Source of the DNA: Odiellus spinosus
Lineage: Eukaryota; Arthropoda; Arachnida; Opiliones; Phalangiidae
Direction of reading: 5' to 3'
Assembly (NCBI GenBank): GCA_963920705.1
Contig: OY987226.1
Location: 16,556,501 to 16,620,500, forward strand
DNA: 64,000 bases
How positions within the stretch are numbered: the first letter of the stretch is position 1; the number at the start of each line of letters is the position of its first letter. The notes under the pieces are model-generated. The model was not told where the DNA came from, ran no database searches, and was given only the letters and a program-made list of their open reading frames with translations. Of the stretch, positions 46,115 to 57,855 are shown in pieces. Position numbers and translations under genes: made by a program.

Positions 46115-46350
46115 GTTAGATTACCATAGCCCCAGTAGAAGTGTTTCAGCCGTACTGAATGAATAAATATACTGCATCGATGTGTTTGGCAAAGCTATCG
46201 CATAGGGGCAAATAATAACGTTAAATTCCCATAGCGCCAGTAGAAGTGTTTCAACCGTACAGCATTAATGTTTTTGGTGAAGCTACCGCATAGGGGCAAA
46301 TAAAAACGTTAGGTTCCCATAGTTATAGTAGAAGAGTTTCAACCGTAATC
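46115..46350. repeat. ~100-bp tandem repeat, three units
   Basis: Each unit reads AACGTTA.ATTCCCATAG.., AGTAGAAGTGTTTCAACCGT, a variable middle, then TTTGG..AAGCTA.CGCATAGGGG and CAAATAA. The units start at about 46122, 46218 and 46307; the last is truncated. Confidence 0.75.
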
Positions 46351-47265
46351 TAACTGTACTAAATCATATTAATTAAAAATATTAGATCTTATTTAATTAC
46401 AAACATTAATTTTAAACATTAATCCTTGGAGCAAAACAGATCTATCATATTGATTAAACCTTGACTGCGCGTGGAAAGCCGAGAAATGGCGTCACCAAAA
46501 TTTCCTATAACGTGATCCCCATAGAGCTAAAGAAGTCCGACTGTTTTTCTTCATTTTTGGTGGGGTTCTAAGGCTGTAAATCCTATATTAGCCACTATGA
46601 GTCCTTGATTCTCTTCCTATGTGGGAAAGAGCCCCTCGAAAATAAGAAAAGATAATTTTATAGCCCATTCCCACCCCCTTCCCCGTTTATAATCAACAGC
46701 CTTTTGTCTTATATCGGTTATACGTTACACCTTTCCGCCCCCGAACCCGGCCCCTCGTCTTTCCCGCCATACACCTTCCTTCCCCCTCTGTATCGATAAG
46801 CCTAACGCTAACCCCTCCCACTCTCGGACGTCCTTCGATTTGTACCCGGTCCTTTTCTGCACCTATAGCTTCGTGATCCGCTGGTATTTTCCAATCTTAG
46901 TTTTCTTCGGGGTATTAAAGACTATTGGTAGGTTTTTGCGGCTTTTCAGGGCTACTTATGAATGGAATACAAAGGCTGGATAGTAAACTACGAGCTTTTG
47001 TTAACCCCTTTTTTCGAACCACAGTTACAAACTTGAACTGAACCTAAATTCACGCGGAAAGACAACCTTTATTATGATGATTTAGCTTTCTTTTAAGATT
47101 GCGATTGAGTATTCGGTTGCAACTTCTTTTAGTCTTTGAAGTTGGGGATGTGTTTTATAAATATTTTAAAATGCAATGTTTATTAATTATTCTTGATAAT
47201 TTAAAAAATTTTAGACTTAGGGAGCAAATTTGACATATAATAAATTGAGTTTGAATAGTTCGTGT
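46351..47265. other. No gene seen
   Basis: C-rich stretch at about 46670-46850 without a supported frame, otherwise AT-rich. Confidence 0.3.
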
Positions 47266-47480
47266 TAAGCCTAATTATATAAGCCTAAAAATGAATTGGT
47301 TTATTTTTTCACGACTTAGGCTTAACAAATTTTATTGCACGAGTTAGGCTTAAATAATCAAATTACACGAGTTAGAATTCGAATTCTTTCTATTTGTTTT
47401 ATTCCATGAGTTAGTCTCAGAAATTATTTTACCAATTTTACTGCACGAGCTAATCTTAAACATTAATTAGTTAGGTTTAA
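47266..47480. repeat. Degenerate repeat with GAGTTAGGCTTA motif
   Basis: Loose ~45-bp periodicity of CACGAGTTAGGCTTAA, CACGAGTTAGAATTC, CATGAGTTAGTCTCA and CACGAGCTAATCTTAA. It shares the TTAGGCTTA core with other arrays in the window. Confidence 0.55.
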
Positions 47481-48559
47481 CCAAATTTAAGTCATTATGG
47501 TCCATACCTATAACGTTAATTGAAAAACTTGAAACTTTCCTTTCCGCTATTAGACTTAACACTGTGTGTTATTCCGCTACAATTTTCACCTCATTAAATG
47601 TCCGTACACGTACAGGATACTATTTTATCCCATTCCAACTTTCCTCCCGCCTAGAGTTCCATTTTATCCCCCGCCAACCGAATCAATACCAAGATCTAAA
47701 AATAACCCAAATTCCGGGAGCTGTTCTCTCTTACTCTCTCTCTCTCTCTCGCTCTCTTTTCGGTCCGCCACCAGGCGATCATCTTCCGAGTCTGTAGTCA
47801 TCTCACCTTAAAACTTCAACGCCTAAAATGTATAAAAACACCCAAGAACCATTCCATTCTGTTAAATACGTAATTGACGCCGGATAGCGTCGCCTATGTT
47901 GATGTTCCGCTCGAGGGACGAACTCTATACGAGTCTTTCTATGTCTTAGCTTTTACAATTACTCATCCAAAGTTGAAGAAGCTTTAATATTGAAAGTATA
48001 TATAGGCCATGTCTGGGTTAGAGATTAAAATTATTTGGATACGCGTTGATCATTCGGGGTGAAATAAATAGGATTAAAAATAATAATAATAATAATAATA
48101 AGAATTATAAATAAAAATAATAGATTTAAAATTATTTTCATTCTTCAGGTTATTGTAAAATTGTTCGTATCAAGGACAGTTTTCAATTATTTATATATTT
48201 TATACAAGATGGTTAATATGGCCTGATTACTTTGTTCGTTTGTTTTGGGCGTATTTCAAATTTCTTTTGACCAAATATTTTCCACTGTTACTCTTAAGAT
48301 AATTTGTGACAAATTGGAGCTTTTTCAATTAAGATTTTTGGCCAAAAAAAGTAACTTTTTCGTCAAAATTAAGGTAAATTTCTATAGTTACAACGAAAAA
48401 AAAAATCTTTTTTGGCCAAGAAAATCTTGATTGAAAACGGGGCTTTTGCTTAACAGTAATTCTACATCATTAAAGCTGAAATAACCGTCAGCCCAAGCAA
48501 GGATTTGTGGTATTCAAAACTTAATTTGTTAAAATCTTGTATTTGATATAAATATATAT
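47481..48559. other. No gene seen; microsatellites
   Basis: (CT)n near 47731-47756 and (AAT)n at 48081-48103. Open stretches around 47564-47811 and 48245-48430 have no recognisable domain. Confidence 0.35.
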
Positions 48560-48705
48560 ATCCTGAATAGAAGTGATTTTTCAATTGATTCTCTATCCTT
48601 AAAACACGATAGTAGCCAAATATATAAACATATGATAAATTAATTTTTAACTTGCTTGTAAAATAGGCTTAACAAGGATCCTTGGAGAGTTTAATATCTC
48701 GTCAC
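48560..48705. repeat. Left half of an M1-like MITE variant
   Basis: GAAGTGATTTTTCAATTGATTC, TAAATTAATTTTTAACTTGC and AAAATAGGCTTAACAAGGAT followed by CCTTGGAGAGTTTAATATCTC follow the order of an M1 arm (ATCGATTCC, AACTTACC, AAAATAGGCTTAGCGGGAT, CATGGAGAT). The phrase CCTTGGAGAGTTTAATAT recurs exactly at the right edge of the 19-bp satellite (51641). Confidence 0.6.
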
Positions 48706-48734
48706 TATCGATTCTCGATATATCTGCGTACATT

Positions 48735-49025
48735 AGCTGCGTTCATACTAGGCTTTGGAATCGATTTAAACCGTTTCAAAACGTTTCTATTTAGTCGTGT
48801 GAACGGAAAACCGTCTTTTCTCGAATCGACTTGGTTCGATTTCTCGAAACTGCTTCTGGAACCAGTTTCGTACCGATTCGGTTTCAACAACCGATCGATA
48901 AAGATAAACCGATTTATAAAGATAATGTGTGAACGCATGACGCTTAAAAAAATTCCTGGTGATTTTAATATCGGTTTGATTTTACCGTTTCAAATCGATA
49001 AAGAAATACTAGTGTGACCGTTGCT
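48735..49025. mobile_element. MITE family T, complete copy
   Basis: Starts AGCTGCGTTCATACTAGGCT and ends with the inverted ACTAGTGTGACCGTTGCT. Inside are GGAATCGATTTAAACCGTTT, GAAACTGCTTCTGGAACCAG, CCGATTCGGTTTCAACAACC and ATATCGGTTTGATTTTACCG. It is the best full-length representative here (about 290 bp). Confidence 0.8.
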
Positions 49026-49245
49026 AAACAAACCATTTCAAATGATTCGCTGCAGTCGTTTTTCTTAAATCGATTTCTCGAAACTGCGTCGGGAACCAGT
49101 TTCAGACCGATGAATTCGGCTTCAACAACTTAAGGATGAAACTATAATAAATCGGTTTATGAAGATGATTTGTGAACAGATGGCGCTTGAAACGGCTCGG
49201 AGCGATTTAAATATCGGTTTGATTTTATCGATTTGTAATTGTATA
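49026..49245. mobile_element. MITE family T, truncated copy in direct orientation
   Basis: CATTTCAAATGATTCGCTGC, TCTCGAAACTGCGTCGGGAA, TTCGGCTTCAACAAC and ATATCGGTTTGATTTTATCG match the preceding copy in order. Both termini are missing. Confidence 0.7.
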
Positions 49246-49304
49246 ATCAAAACTATATTCAGATTGCCCGGAATCATCATAAACCTTTTTATTAGTTTCA
49301 TATG

Positions 49305-49507
49305 AGCTACGGTCACACTAGCATTTCTTAATCGGTTTGAAATGGTAAAATCAAACCGATATTAAAATCGCTAGGAATCGTTTTAAGCGCCATGCTTTCA
49401 CGCATTATCTTTATAAATCGATTTATTACTTTATTATCCGTCTGCTGTTGAAGCCGAATCGGTTTGAAACTGGCTCCCGAATCAGTTTCGAGAAACCGAT
49501 TCACGAT
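49305..49507. mobile_element. MITE family T, inverted truncated copy
   Basis: Starts AGCTACGGTCACACTAGCAT and runs AATCGGTTTGAAATGGTAAA, TTTTAAGCGCCATGCTTTCA, GTTGAAGCCGAATCGG and GAATCAGTTTCGAGAAACCG. It is opposite in orientation to the two copies just upstream. Confidence 0.7.
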
Positions 49508-50480
49508 TTGCGTTTGAATTTCACTGCAGCGACAAAAATCCCAATCAACGGCGGTACTGAAAGTCAGCGAGTGTTTACTTGGTGTTTCGTATAGAAAACA
49601 ATATCTCGTGGTGCGTTCGAGTGACTTTTGCCTCGCACTATTTTTCAGTTTCAATTTTATTACAATTTGAAAATAAGGCTTAATACACAGCCATATTCCT
49701 CACGCTATGATACGTCACTTCATTAAAATATAAATGTCGCGGATATTTTATGAAGTCTTTTATGGGGAGTCTTTTGATTTGTCGGAAATTCCCAAATCTG
49801 AATTTTTTCCTATTTTTTTTTTTTTTTTTTTTTTTTTTTTGCACAATTCGGAGACATTTCCTGAAGGTTTCAATAGTAGAATCGATTAAAATTACTTCGT
49901 TTTCCTATTTACCCTCCCTTTAAAAATAATTAGAACTTGTAGGCAGACAAAGAGAGCGTCTTTCACTAGCCACCCCGATATATTTAAACGGAGCCAAAAT
50001 TTATTGTCCTTTCGTAAAAGGGGCCGAAATATTTCCTTTAAAGTTAAAGCGTGCTTGAAATCTTTTTCGCTTAGTGAGCTCAAAGGGGGATAGGGGTTGC
50101 GTAGGGTGTTAGTGGGCCCCATCATCGGAAAGGGGTCTTTTAAGAGGGCGGTCAGATTGGCTGCTAGTCATCTTAGAATCTAATCGCTCAACGCCTCGCG
50201 CCCCATCTAACTAAAAGACAGCGCCGTCAACGTCCGACTACGCCCAGCTCCAACAGCTCTCATACTGTACGGAGCTTTTTAGCTAGACCCTATACTTGTT
50301 TTAAACCCAACTAGATCGACACCAAAAACAGTTGGAGCTCCGAGCTGAGCTTTTGCAAAGATACGCTGCCCTGTATAGTGATAAGTTCTGTAATATAGAG
50401 TAGTTAAAACCCAAGGAGTCTTTATTCGTCAGGATCTGAAAAAGTAACGCGATTCTTTTCGTATATAAGTCGTTGTACAG
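49508..50480. other. No gene seen; M2-type right end and poly(T)
   Basis: A T tract of about 31 bp at 49809-49839. At 49880-49922 an M2-like right end (GATTAAAATTACTTCGTTTT, CCCTCCCTTTAA) has no left partner nearby. Confidence 0.4.
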
Positions 50481-51639
50481 GAAAGAAGGCTTAACGAGGA
50501 AAGTTAGGCTTAACGAGGAAAGTTAGGCTTAACGAGGAAAGTTAGGCTTAACGAGGAAAGTTAGGCTTAACGAGGAAAGTTAGGCTTAACGAGGAAAGTT
50601 AGGCTTAACGAGGAAAGTTAGGCTTAACGAGGAAAGTTAGGCTTAACGAGGAAAGTTAGGCTTAACGAGGAAAGTTAGGCTTAACGAGGAAAGTTAGGCT
50701 TAACGAGGAAAGTTAGGCTTAACGAGGAAAGTTAGGCTTAACGAGGAAAGTTAGGCTTAACGAGGAAAGTTAGGCTTAACGAGGAAAGTTAGGCTTAACG
50801 AGGAAAGTTAGGCTTAACGAGGAAAGTTAGGCTTAACGAGGAAAGTTAGGCTTAACGAGGAAAGTTAGGCTTAACGAGGAAAGTTAGGCTTAACGAGGAA
50901 AGTTAGGCTTAACGAGGAAAGTTAGGCTTAACGAGGAAAGTTAGGCTTAACGAGGAAAGTTAGGCTTAACGAGGAAAGTTAGGCTTAACGAGGAAAGTTA
51001 GGCTTAACGAGGAAAGTTAGGCTTAACGAGGAAAGTTAGGCTTAACGAGGAAAGTTAGGCTTAACGAGGAAAGTTAGGCTTAACGAGGAAAGTTAGGCTT
51101 AACGAGGAAAGTTAGGCTTAACGAGGAAAGTTAGGCTTAACGAGGAAAGTTAGGCTTAACGAGGAAAGTTAGGCTTAACGAGGAAAGTTAGGCTTAACGA
51201 GGAAAGTTAGGCTTAACGAGGAAAGTTAGGCTTAACGAGGAAAGTTAGGCTTAACGAGGAAAGTTAGGCTTAACGAGGAAAGTTAGGCTTAACGAGGAAA
51301 GTTAGGCTTAACGAGGAAAGTTAGGCTTAACGAGGAAAGTTAGGCTTAACGAGGAAAGTTAGGCTTAACGAGGAAAGTTAGGCTTAACGAGGAAAGTTAG
51401 GCTTAACGAGGAAAGTTAGGCTTAACGAGGAAAGTTAGGCTTAACGAGGAAAGTTAGGCTTAACGAGGAAAGTTAGGCTTAACGAGGAAAGTTAGGCTTA
51501 ACGAGGAAAGTTAGGCTTAACGAGGAAAGTTAGGCTTAACGAGGAAAGTTAGGCTTAACGAGGAAAGTTAGGCTTAACGAGGAAAGTTAGGCTTAACGAG
51601 GAAAGTTAGGCTTAACGAGGAAAGTTAGGCTTAACGAGG
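50481..51639. repeat. 19-bp satellite, about 61 copies
   Basis: Unit TTAGGCTTAACGAGGAAAG, repeated head to tail over 1159 bp. Every unit after the first appears identical by eye; the first is a variant (AAGGCTTAACGAGG). The array ends GGCTTAACGAGG then TCCTTGGAGAGTTTAATAT, a sequence also found next to GGCTTAACAAGG at 48668-48700. No stable frame or function is implied. Confidence 0.97.
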
Positions 51640-52090
51640 TCCTTGGAGAGTTTAATATGTCTCTTGAACTTCTGGTGAGATTAAAAGTGGATTATTACAA
51701 AGTAATCTTTTAAATAATGTAAAATCTCCTAAATTCCCCACATGAAAACACAAAAACAATTTCTTTGGTTTGCCAAAGCTATCTAAGTACAGTTACCGTG
51801 TTTGTTTGTTTGTTTTATTCTTTCCTGGGATAGGGGGTTATTTTGTATGTTTTTGATAAAGTTTAAACACTCGCGTTTACCTTAGTATTTATTATATAAG
51901 CTTTAGGATTTTCTACACTAAAACAAAGTCGAACAATGTCGTCCATTTTCATGATAAACATTCTAACGGTTACAAAGAAAAAATATATATAGAGCAATAT
52001 CATTCAGCCGACTACCTTACAATTTTTTTAAAAAAAATGCATAGAAAATCTTTTTTTCAATCTTAATTTATATCCCTTTGAAGACTGTGT
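51640..52090. other. No gene seen
   Basis: AT-rich flank of the satellite. The first ~20 bp match the MITE-like repeat at 48683-48700. Confidence 0.35.
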
Positions 52091-52687
52091 CTTAAAGGGA
52101 GGGTGAAGGGGTAAATGAAGTGATTTTTATGTCCTTTATATTATTAAAAAAAGGGACGTGTTTTAAAAAAAGGGACGTGTTCGAATATTAAAACATTTAT
52201 AAAATGACTCTGAATTGTGCAAACAATCGGAAAGTGAAACTTGAAGCTAATTTATTTTCGGAATCACCATGCTAAAGAACGCATTTGAGAATTTTTTCAG
52301 AATTTTTAGACACGTTCTTGGTGTTTAAATTAATTTCTGAAGTTTTGATACGATTTCAAAAAAAAAGTAAATATAAATTCGGGCCAATCATATTATTTCA
52401 GCCTTCAACGCCCCTTGTAATGTCCTAGCATTAAAAGAATTGCCGGCGTTTGATGCTTATATTCTTCTAATGTTAGGACATTACAAGCACTGTTTAAGCC
52501 TGAAATAATATGATTGGTCGGGATTTATATTTCCTTTTTTTGAAATTTTACCAAACTTAGAAATTAATTTAAACACCAAAAAGTGTCTAAAAATTGTATG
52601 AAAATTCTCGAATACATTTTTTGGCATGGTGATTGCGAAAATAAATTCAAAAGCTGTTCCATTTTTAGCTCCAAGTTTCCCTTTAAG
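52091..52687. mobile_element. Palindromic element with ~170-bp arms
   Basis: The arms 52235-52405 and 52480-52680 are inverted copies (TTATTTTCGGAATCACCATG, TTTAAATTAATTTCTGAAGT, CCAATCATATTATTTCAG and complements). An inner palindrome, TTGTAATGTCCTAGCATTA and TAATGTTAGGACATTACAA, lies between them. The outer ends read TTAAAGGGA and CCCTTTAA, the same TTAA-AGGGA signature as the M1 and M2 elements. A single arm is at 4141-4345. Confidence 0.75.
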
Positions 52688-54154
52688 ATTTTTGGCATAG
52701 AATTGAAAGGAGAACCTCCGACGAATCAAACGACTCCCCACCTTTGGTTTCATTAAATATCCGAGATACGTGCGCGTGTGAAAATAATCACGAACAAAAG
52801 TTTAGTATTTGTTTGTATTTTATTTTTCTAGTGTATTAGGCCTATTTAAAGGATAAGGACATGTTATAAAATATTTTTTGGCTGTTTTCATTTTCACTTT
52901 TATCTATAACTTGTGTAATAGTAAAAAAAAAATGCCGTTGTATTCATTACTGGCATTAACTAGAATACCCCCTTTTCTCAATGGATTCATTGTGCTATAG
53001 CTCGACTCGTTTTCTTTTCTAGAAAAAAAGGCCTGTGTTTTTCTACAAAAGAAAAGCTTTTCTTATTGGAAAAATTCTCTTTCCGAGCCATTCTACACCA
53101 AGTTTCACTATAAATGTTCAGCACGCACAAATGTAAGGCATAGGTCTTAAACCTATTATGTTTTCCTTAACAAATAACGGGGTGTATACCTTCGCTCGTG
53201 ATGCAGATATATATTGATACCGAATATGATTCTGTATTCGCGAAAACTGGTTCAATGAAACGATGCTATATTTACAAGTAGAATAAGGTCCTTAACTAAT
53301 ACATCGTTTCGAGACTTTTCACGGTATTAAATATTCCAACGCGAATATAACGTGTTTTTATACGCGAATTCCGATTTAAGGAAGATTTATTAAGGGAGAA
53401 TGAAAATCCGGGTAGAAATTTATTGAGATAACAACAACATTCGTGCCATTTTACTATATTACATTTATTCTTACGGACGGATTATTTCTTATTCGTCAAA
53501 ATAAATTGATTGAAAATGTTTTAAGGGAAAGTGAAGAATAGGGGGAACACTCTTTTATAGGGATCATTACCTTTCGTACCTTTGACTTTATTACAACTCT
53601 CTTCTCGGATATTTTTTGTAAGAAAAAAAACTGGCTCGCGCGCGCCCCATGCGCGGCCGACGATTATTTAAATCTGCCTCGAGCCACTAAGCGCACCCAA
53701 TGGAGCGCGCGCCAGCCTACCTTTTTGGAAGGCTCGAAGCTGGTATTTAAACTTCAGTCTATACTGAAGTGATAGGCGGGGAATATATTAGTTTTGAACA
53801 TAACGAATATAGTGATGTCAGAGCTTCGATCTTTGGTAAAATTTGGAATCGAAATTTGTATTTTTCGCGCTCCCTAGCGTTTCGTCTCAAAAACCTTTCA
53901 GAGAAGTTATCCTTTCAGAAGCTAGGGGTTCTAACTCCTCTCTACGTCACCCCAACCCTACTAAACGGTCCTACCCACTTACTTTTCGGACCCCCTCATA
54001 CTAAAGAGTTTTGAACTAAGTTTTTCAAAGAATTTTTTCGTCTGTTTTTTTTTTTTTTTTTTTTTTTTCTTGTCGCGCTTAGATATTTGCTAGAAGCTAG
54101 GAGAACTCGAAGGGTCTGACACACCTAAATATTTCGTAAACGCAAAGATTTGAA
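52688..54154. other. No gene seen
   Basis: AT-rich except for a GC-rich patch at 53630-53720 with CTCGCGCGCGCC and GAGCGCGCGCCAG, partly inverted. T tract at about 54043-54068. An 81-codon stretch at 53769-54014 has no recognisable domain. Confidence 0.35.
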
Positions 54155-55577
54155 ATCTTCCTAACAAATCTTTTTGAAATTCCTAGCAATACTTTTCCAA
54201 ATTCCTTGCAAATCTTTTTGAAATTCCTAACAAATTTTTTTCAAATTCCTAACAAATCTTTTTCAAATTCTTAACAAATCTTTTTCAAATTCTTAACAAA
54301 TCTTTTTCAAATTCTTAACAAATCTTTTTCAAATTCTTAACAAATCTTTTTCAAATTCTTAACAAATCTTTTTCAAATTCTTAACAAATCTTTTTCAAAT
54401 TCTTAACAAATCTTTTTCAAATTCTTAACAAATCTTTTTCAAATTCTTAACAAATCTTTTTCAAATTCTTAACAAATCTTTTTCAAATTCTTAACAAATC
54501 TTTTTCAAATTCTTAACAAATCTTTTTCAAATTCTTAACAAATCTTTTTCAAATTCTTAAAAAATCTTTTTCAAATTCTTAACAAATCTTTTTCAAATTC
54601 TTAACAAATCTTTTTCAAATTCTTAACAAATCTTTTTCAAATTCTTAACAAATCTTTTTCAAATACTTAACAAATCTTTTTCAAATTCTTAACAAATCTT
54701 TTTCAAATTCTTAACAAATCTTTTTCAAATTCTTAACAAATCTTTTTCAAATTCTTAACAAATCTTTTTCAAATTCTTAACAAATCTTTTTCAATTTCTT
54801 AACAAATCTTTTTCAAATTCTTAACAAATCTTTTTCAAATTCTTAACAAATCTTTTTCAAATTCTTAACAAATCTTTTTCAAATTCTTAACAAATCTTTT
54901 TCAAATTCTTAACAAATCTTTTTCAAATTCTTAACAAATCTTTTTCAAATTCTTAACAAATCTTTTTCAAATTCTTAACAAATCTTTTTCAAATTCTTAA
55001 CAAATCTTTTTCAAATTCTTAACAAATCTTTTTCAAATTCTTAACAAATCTTTTTCAAATTCTTAACAAATCTTTTTCAAATTTTTAACAAATCTTTTTC
55101 AAATTCTTAACAAATCTTTTTCAAATTCTTAACAAATCATTTTCAAATTCTTAACAAATCTTTTTCAAATTCTTAACAAATCTTTTTCAAATTCTTAACA
55201 AATCTTTTTGAAATTCTTAACAAATCGTTTTGAAATTCTTAACAAATCGTTTTGAAATTCTTAACAAATCGTTTTGAAATTCCTAACAAATCGTTTGGAA
55301 ATTCCTAACAAATCGTTTTGAAATTCCTAACAAATCGTTTTGAAATTCCTAACAAATCGTTTTGAAATTCCTGACAAATCGTTTTGAAATTCCTGACAAA
55401 TCGTTTTGAAATTCCTGACAAATCGTTTTGAAATTCCTGACAAATCGTTTTGAAATTCCTGACAAATCGTTTTGAAATTCCTGACAAATCGTTTTGAAAT
55501 TCCTGACAAATCTTTTTGAAATTCCTGACAAATCTTTTTCAAATTCCTATCAAATCTTTTTCAAATTCCTAACAAAA
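54155..55577. repeat. 22-bp satellite, about 65 copies, with regional variants
   Basis: The core of the unit is CAAATCTTTTTCAAATTC followed by TTAA. The middle of the array (about 54250-55195) is almost uniform. Before it, units read TTCCTAACAAATCTTTTTG. From about 55205 to 55530 they read CAAATCGTTTTGAAATTCCT followed by AA or GA, and the last units revert to CTTTTTC. All three minus-strand frames stay open across the 3' block because the unit has no stop there; this is not coding evidence. Confidence 0.97.
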
Positions 55578-56214
55578 TTACCTAACTTTTCCGTTCATTC
55601 GCGTACCCACGCCTTATTCTAACCAATCACGGGGCGTTGATCGAATAGCCAATATAATATGTCTGCCTCCTTTGTATTACACGTTAGTTAGTGGAAACCT
55701 TGCACTTCTTTTGAGGAGCATCCTTATTCGTTCACGTTGCAAATACGATTTCATACAGCGAAATTTGAATTAATATGCAAAATTTTCAATTAGCAGACGA
55801 TTTCCATTACCGCGTGACAATTAAAGTAATCTCGTGTGCAATATTTTCGGGGTTACACCCACGCAATATATATTACGCTTATCAGTCCTTAATACTTTTA
55901 AAATCTCGCGGGAATAAATGACCTTTGATATATATAAGTAAAAAACTGATATATAGAAAATTGAATTGAAAAACGGAAGCGACCTCGCACGCAGCCTGAT
56001 GGCCCACCCTTTCTATCAGTCTTAAAAATTATTTTAAAAGTGATTTGTAATTTCGAATAAGGAAACCTGGACGAGAGGCCTAAGGTAATGCAGCCAAGCA
56101 GCGAGGATAAATTAGTAAAAAGCTAATTTGATTCCCCTTGGACCGATTCCCCTTTCCCCTAATGAGAAACTTAGAGAGCACACCCCTTTAAAGTACAAGT
56201 CTATACCCTAGGAT
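55578..56214. other. No gene seen
   Basis: AT-rich spacer between two arrays, no supported frame. Confidence 0.3.
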
Positions 56215-56880
56215 TTATTTAATCTAATCTAAGCTGGATTTAATCAATTTAATCGAATTTAATCTGAATTAAATCAATTTAATCTAATCTAAACTTATGT
56301 TTAATTAATTCAATCGAATCTAAACCAGGATTTAATTAATTCAATTAATTCAGTCGAATCTAAACAAGTATTTAATCAGCTTAATCAAATTTAAATTAGT
56401 ATTTAATCAGCTTAATCAAATCTAGTATTTAATTAATTTAATCGAATATAAACCAGTATTTAATCTGTTAAATTGAATATGTGTCATGATATAGTTAGTT
56501 TAATAGAATCTAATGCACGATTTAATCAGTTTAATAGAGTCTAAGACACGATTTAATCAGTTTAATCGAATTTAAGTGAGGATTTAATTTATTTCATTGA
56601 CTTTAAATCAGTATTTAATCAATTTAATCGAATATGAACCAGAAATTAAGTAATTTAATCAAATCTAAAACAAGATTTAATCAATTTAATCGAATCTACA
56701 CTTTATTTAATCGAATCTAAGATATAATTTAATTGAATCTCGTATATAATTTAATCAAATTACTCGAATCTAAAATAGGATTTAAACAATTTCATCAAAT
56801 CGAAACCAAAATTTAATCAGTTTAATCAAATATTAGCCAGTATTTAAACAACTTAATCATATCTAAACCAGGATTTAGAT
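56215..56880. repeat. Degenerate ~35-bp minisatellite (TTTAATC/GAATCTAAACC)
   Basis: About 18 diverged units built from CAGTATTTAATCAATTTAAT then CGAATCTAAAC. Unit length varies from about 20 to 40 bp, so the array is old compared with its neighbours. Confidence 0.8.
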
Positions 56881-57639
56881 ATGTTCTTTTAGGTTTAAAT
56901 CCAAACTTAACCGAACTTTAAAAATCTTTAGTTAAATTTAGAAAATAGGATTAACCCCCTTTTCAGCTGATAGTTTGCCTTTAATTTTAGTATATACGTG
57001 CCGAAGCCGTCTGAAAATCGGCTGAATATTTTATTAGAATACAACGCCCTGCACGGTAGCCAGTGCCAGAACCAGAATAGTAGCCAAAACCCCAAAACTC
57101 CCTCACCAACTATAAAATATCGCGAATGCTTTTGTTCGCTAAGAATGCTGTAAACTAACTAAACCCGTGTCGGAGTGACACTCAATTATAAGTCTCGTAT
57201 GAAATAAAATTCGTTTTTGTGAAGTGAACGCGAACGGTATTTTACAGAAAGCAGCACCCATCTTTTGAGCATGCGCGTAGATAACGCTCCGCTTAGACTC
57301 TAAACGCGAGAAGCGACGGAAACACTGGGACGCATTAATTAAGCTCTTTTCCTCCAATCTCTTTCTCAGGACCCAGGCAGGCTACCGGCTACTCAAGAAT
57401 CCCCCTAATATTTCACACGAATTTAGAAGCCTAGCTGGGCAAGGCTTAGCTCTAGCGAATGACGGGGGAAGGTTTAAGGGATTGGCCCACACCCGTGACT
57501 GATTAGACCAAATAGCCACGAACGAGAGGTCACTTCGGACGGACTTAGTCCACTATACGCGTAGTTTATATAGCTACAATTTAAAGGGACTGTGAAAGTT
57601 AATTATAGAACGGTTGTTTTAAATAGTTAGGTCAGGAAT
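56881..57639. other. No gene seen
   Basis: No supported frame or repeat. A TTTAAAGGGACTGTGAAAG word at 57580 resembles the left end of the TTAA-type elements. Confidence 0.3.
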
Positions 57640-57855
57640 TCATAAATAAAGAAAGAAATGAAGAAGGAATATTTGTTTGGCTTTAGTGAGTCATAGTTCT
57701 CAACCACATTCTATGAGAGTAGCTTAGGAAAGTTTAGACGGGTCTCATTTTTTCCTTAGGCAAAACCGGGTCGTAACCAGGGCAACAATGCTCAGGGCGC
57801 CAGTTCAGAGAATCTATAGACGTGAAGCACTTCCTTGGGATATGAGTCGAAACAT
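57640..57855 (+). repeat. Dispersed repeat family S, copy 3
   Basis: GGCTTTAGTGAGTCATAGTT, CATTCTATGAGAGTAGC, GACGGGTCTCATTTTTTCCT and AGGCAAAACCGGGTCGTAAC, in the same order as 8205-8350 and 155-290. Confidence 0.6.

Noticed and set aside
47564..47811. Two overlapping plus-strand frames of about 80 codons
   Set aside because: Mutually overlapping, running into (CT)n repeats, no domain.
50481..51639. Telomere-like repeat, because the unit contains TTAGGC
   Set aside because: TTAGGC is the nematode telomere hexamer, but here it is part of a 19-bp unit and is not itself in tandem. The context is internal and MITE-derived.
53630..53720. Second CpG promoter
   Set aside because: The patch is under 100 bp, partly self-complementary, and not followed by a plausible exon; more likely part of a repeat.
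55305..55542. Small repetitive proteins on the minus strand
   Set aside because: All three frames are open at once across the 22-bp satellite, as expected for a stop-free unit.
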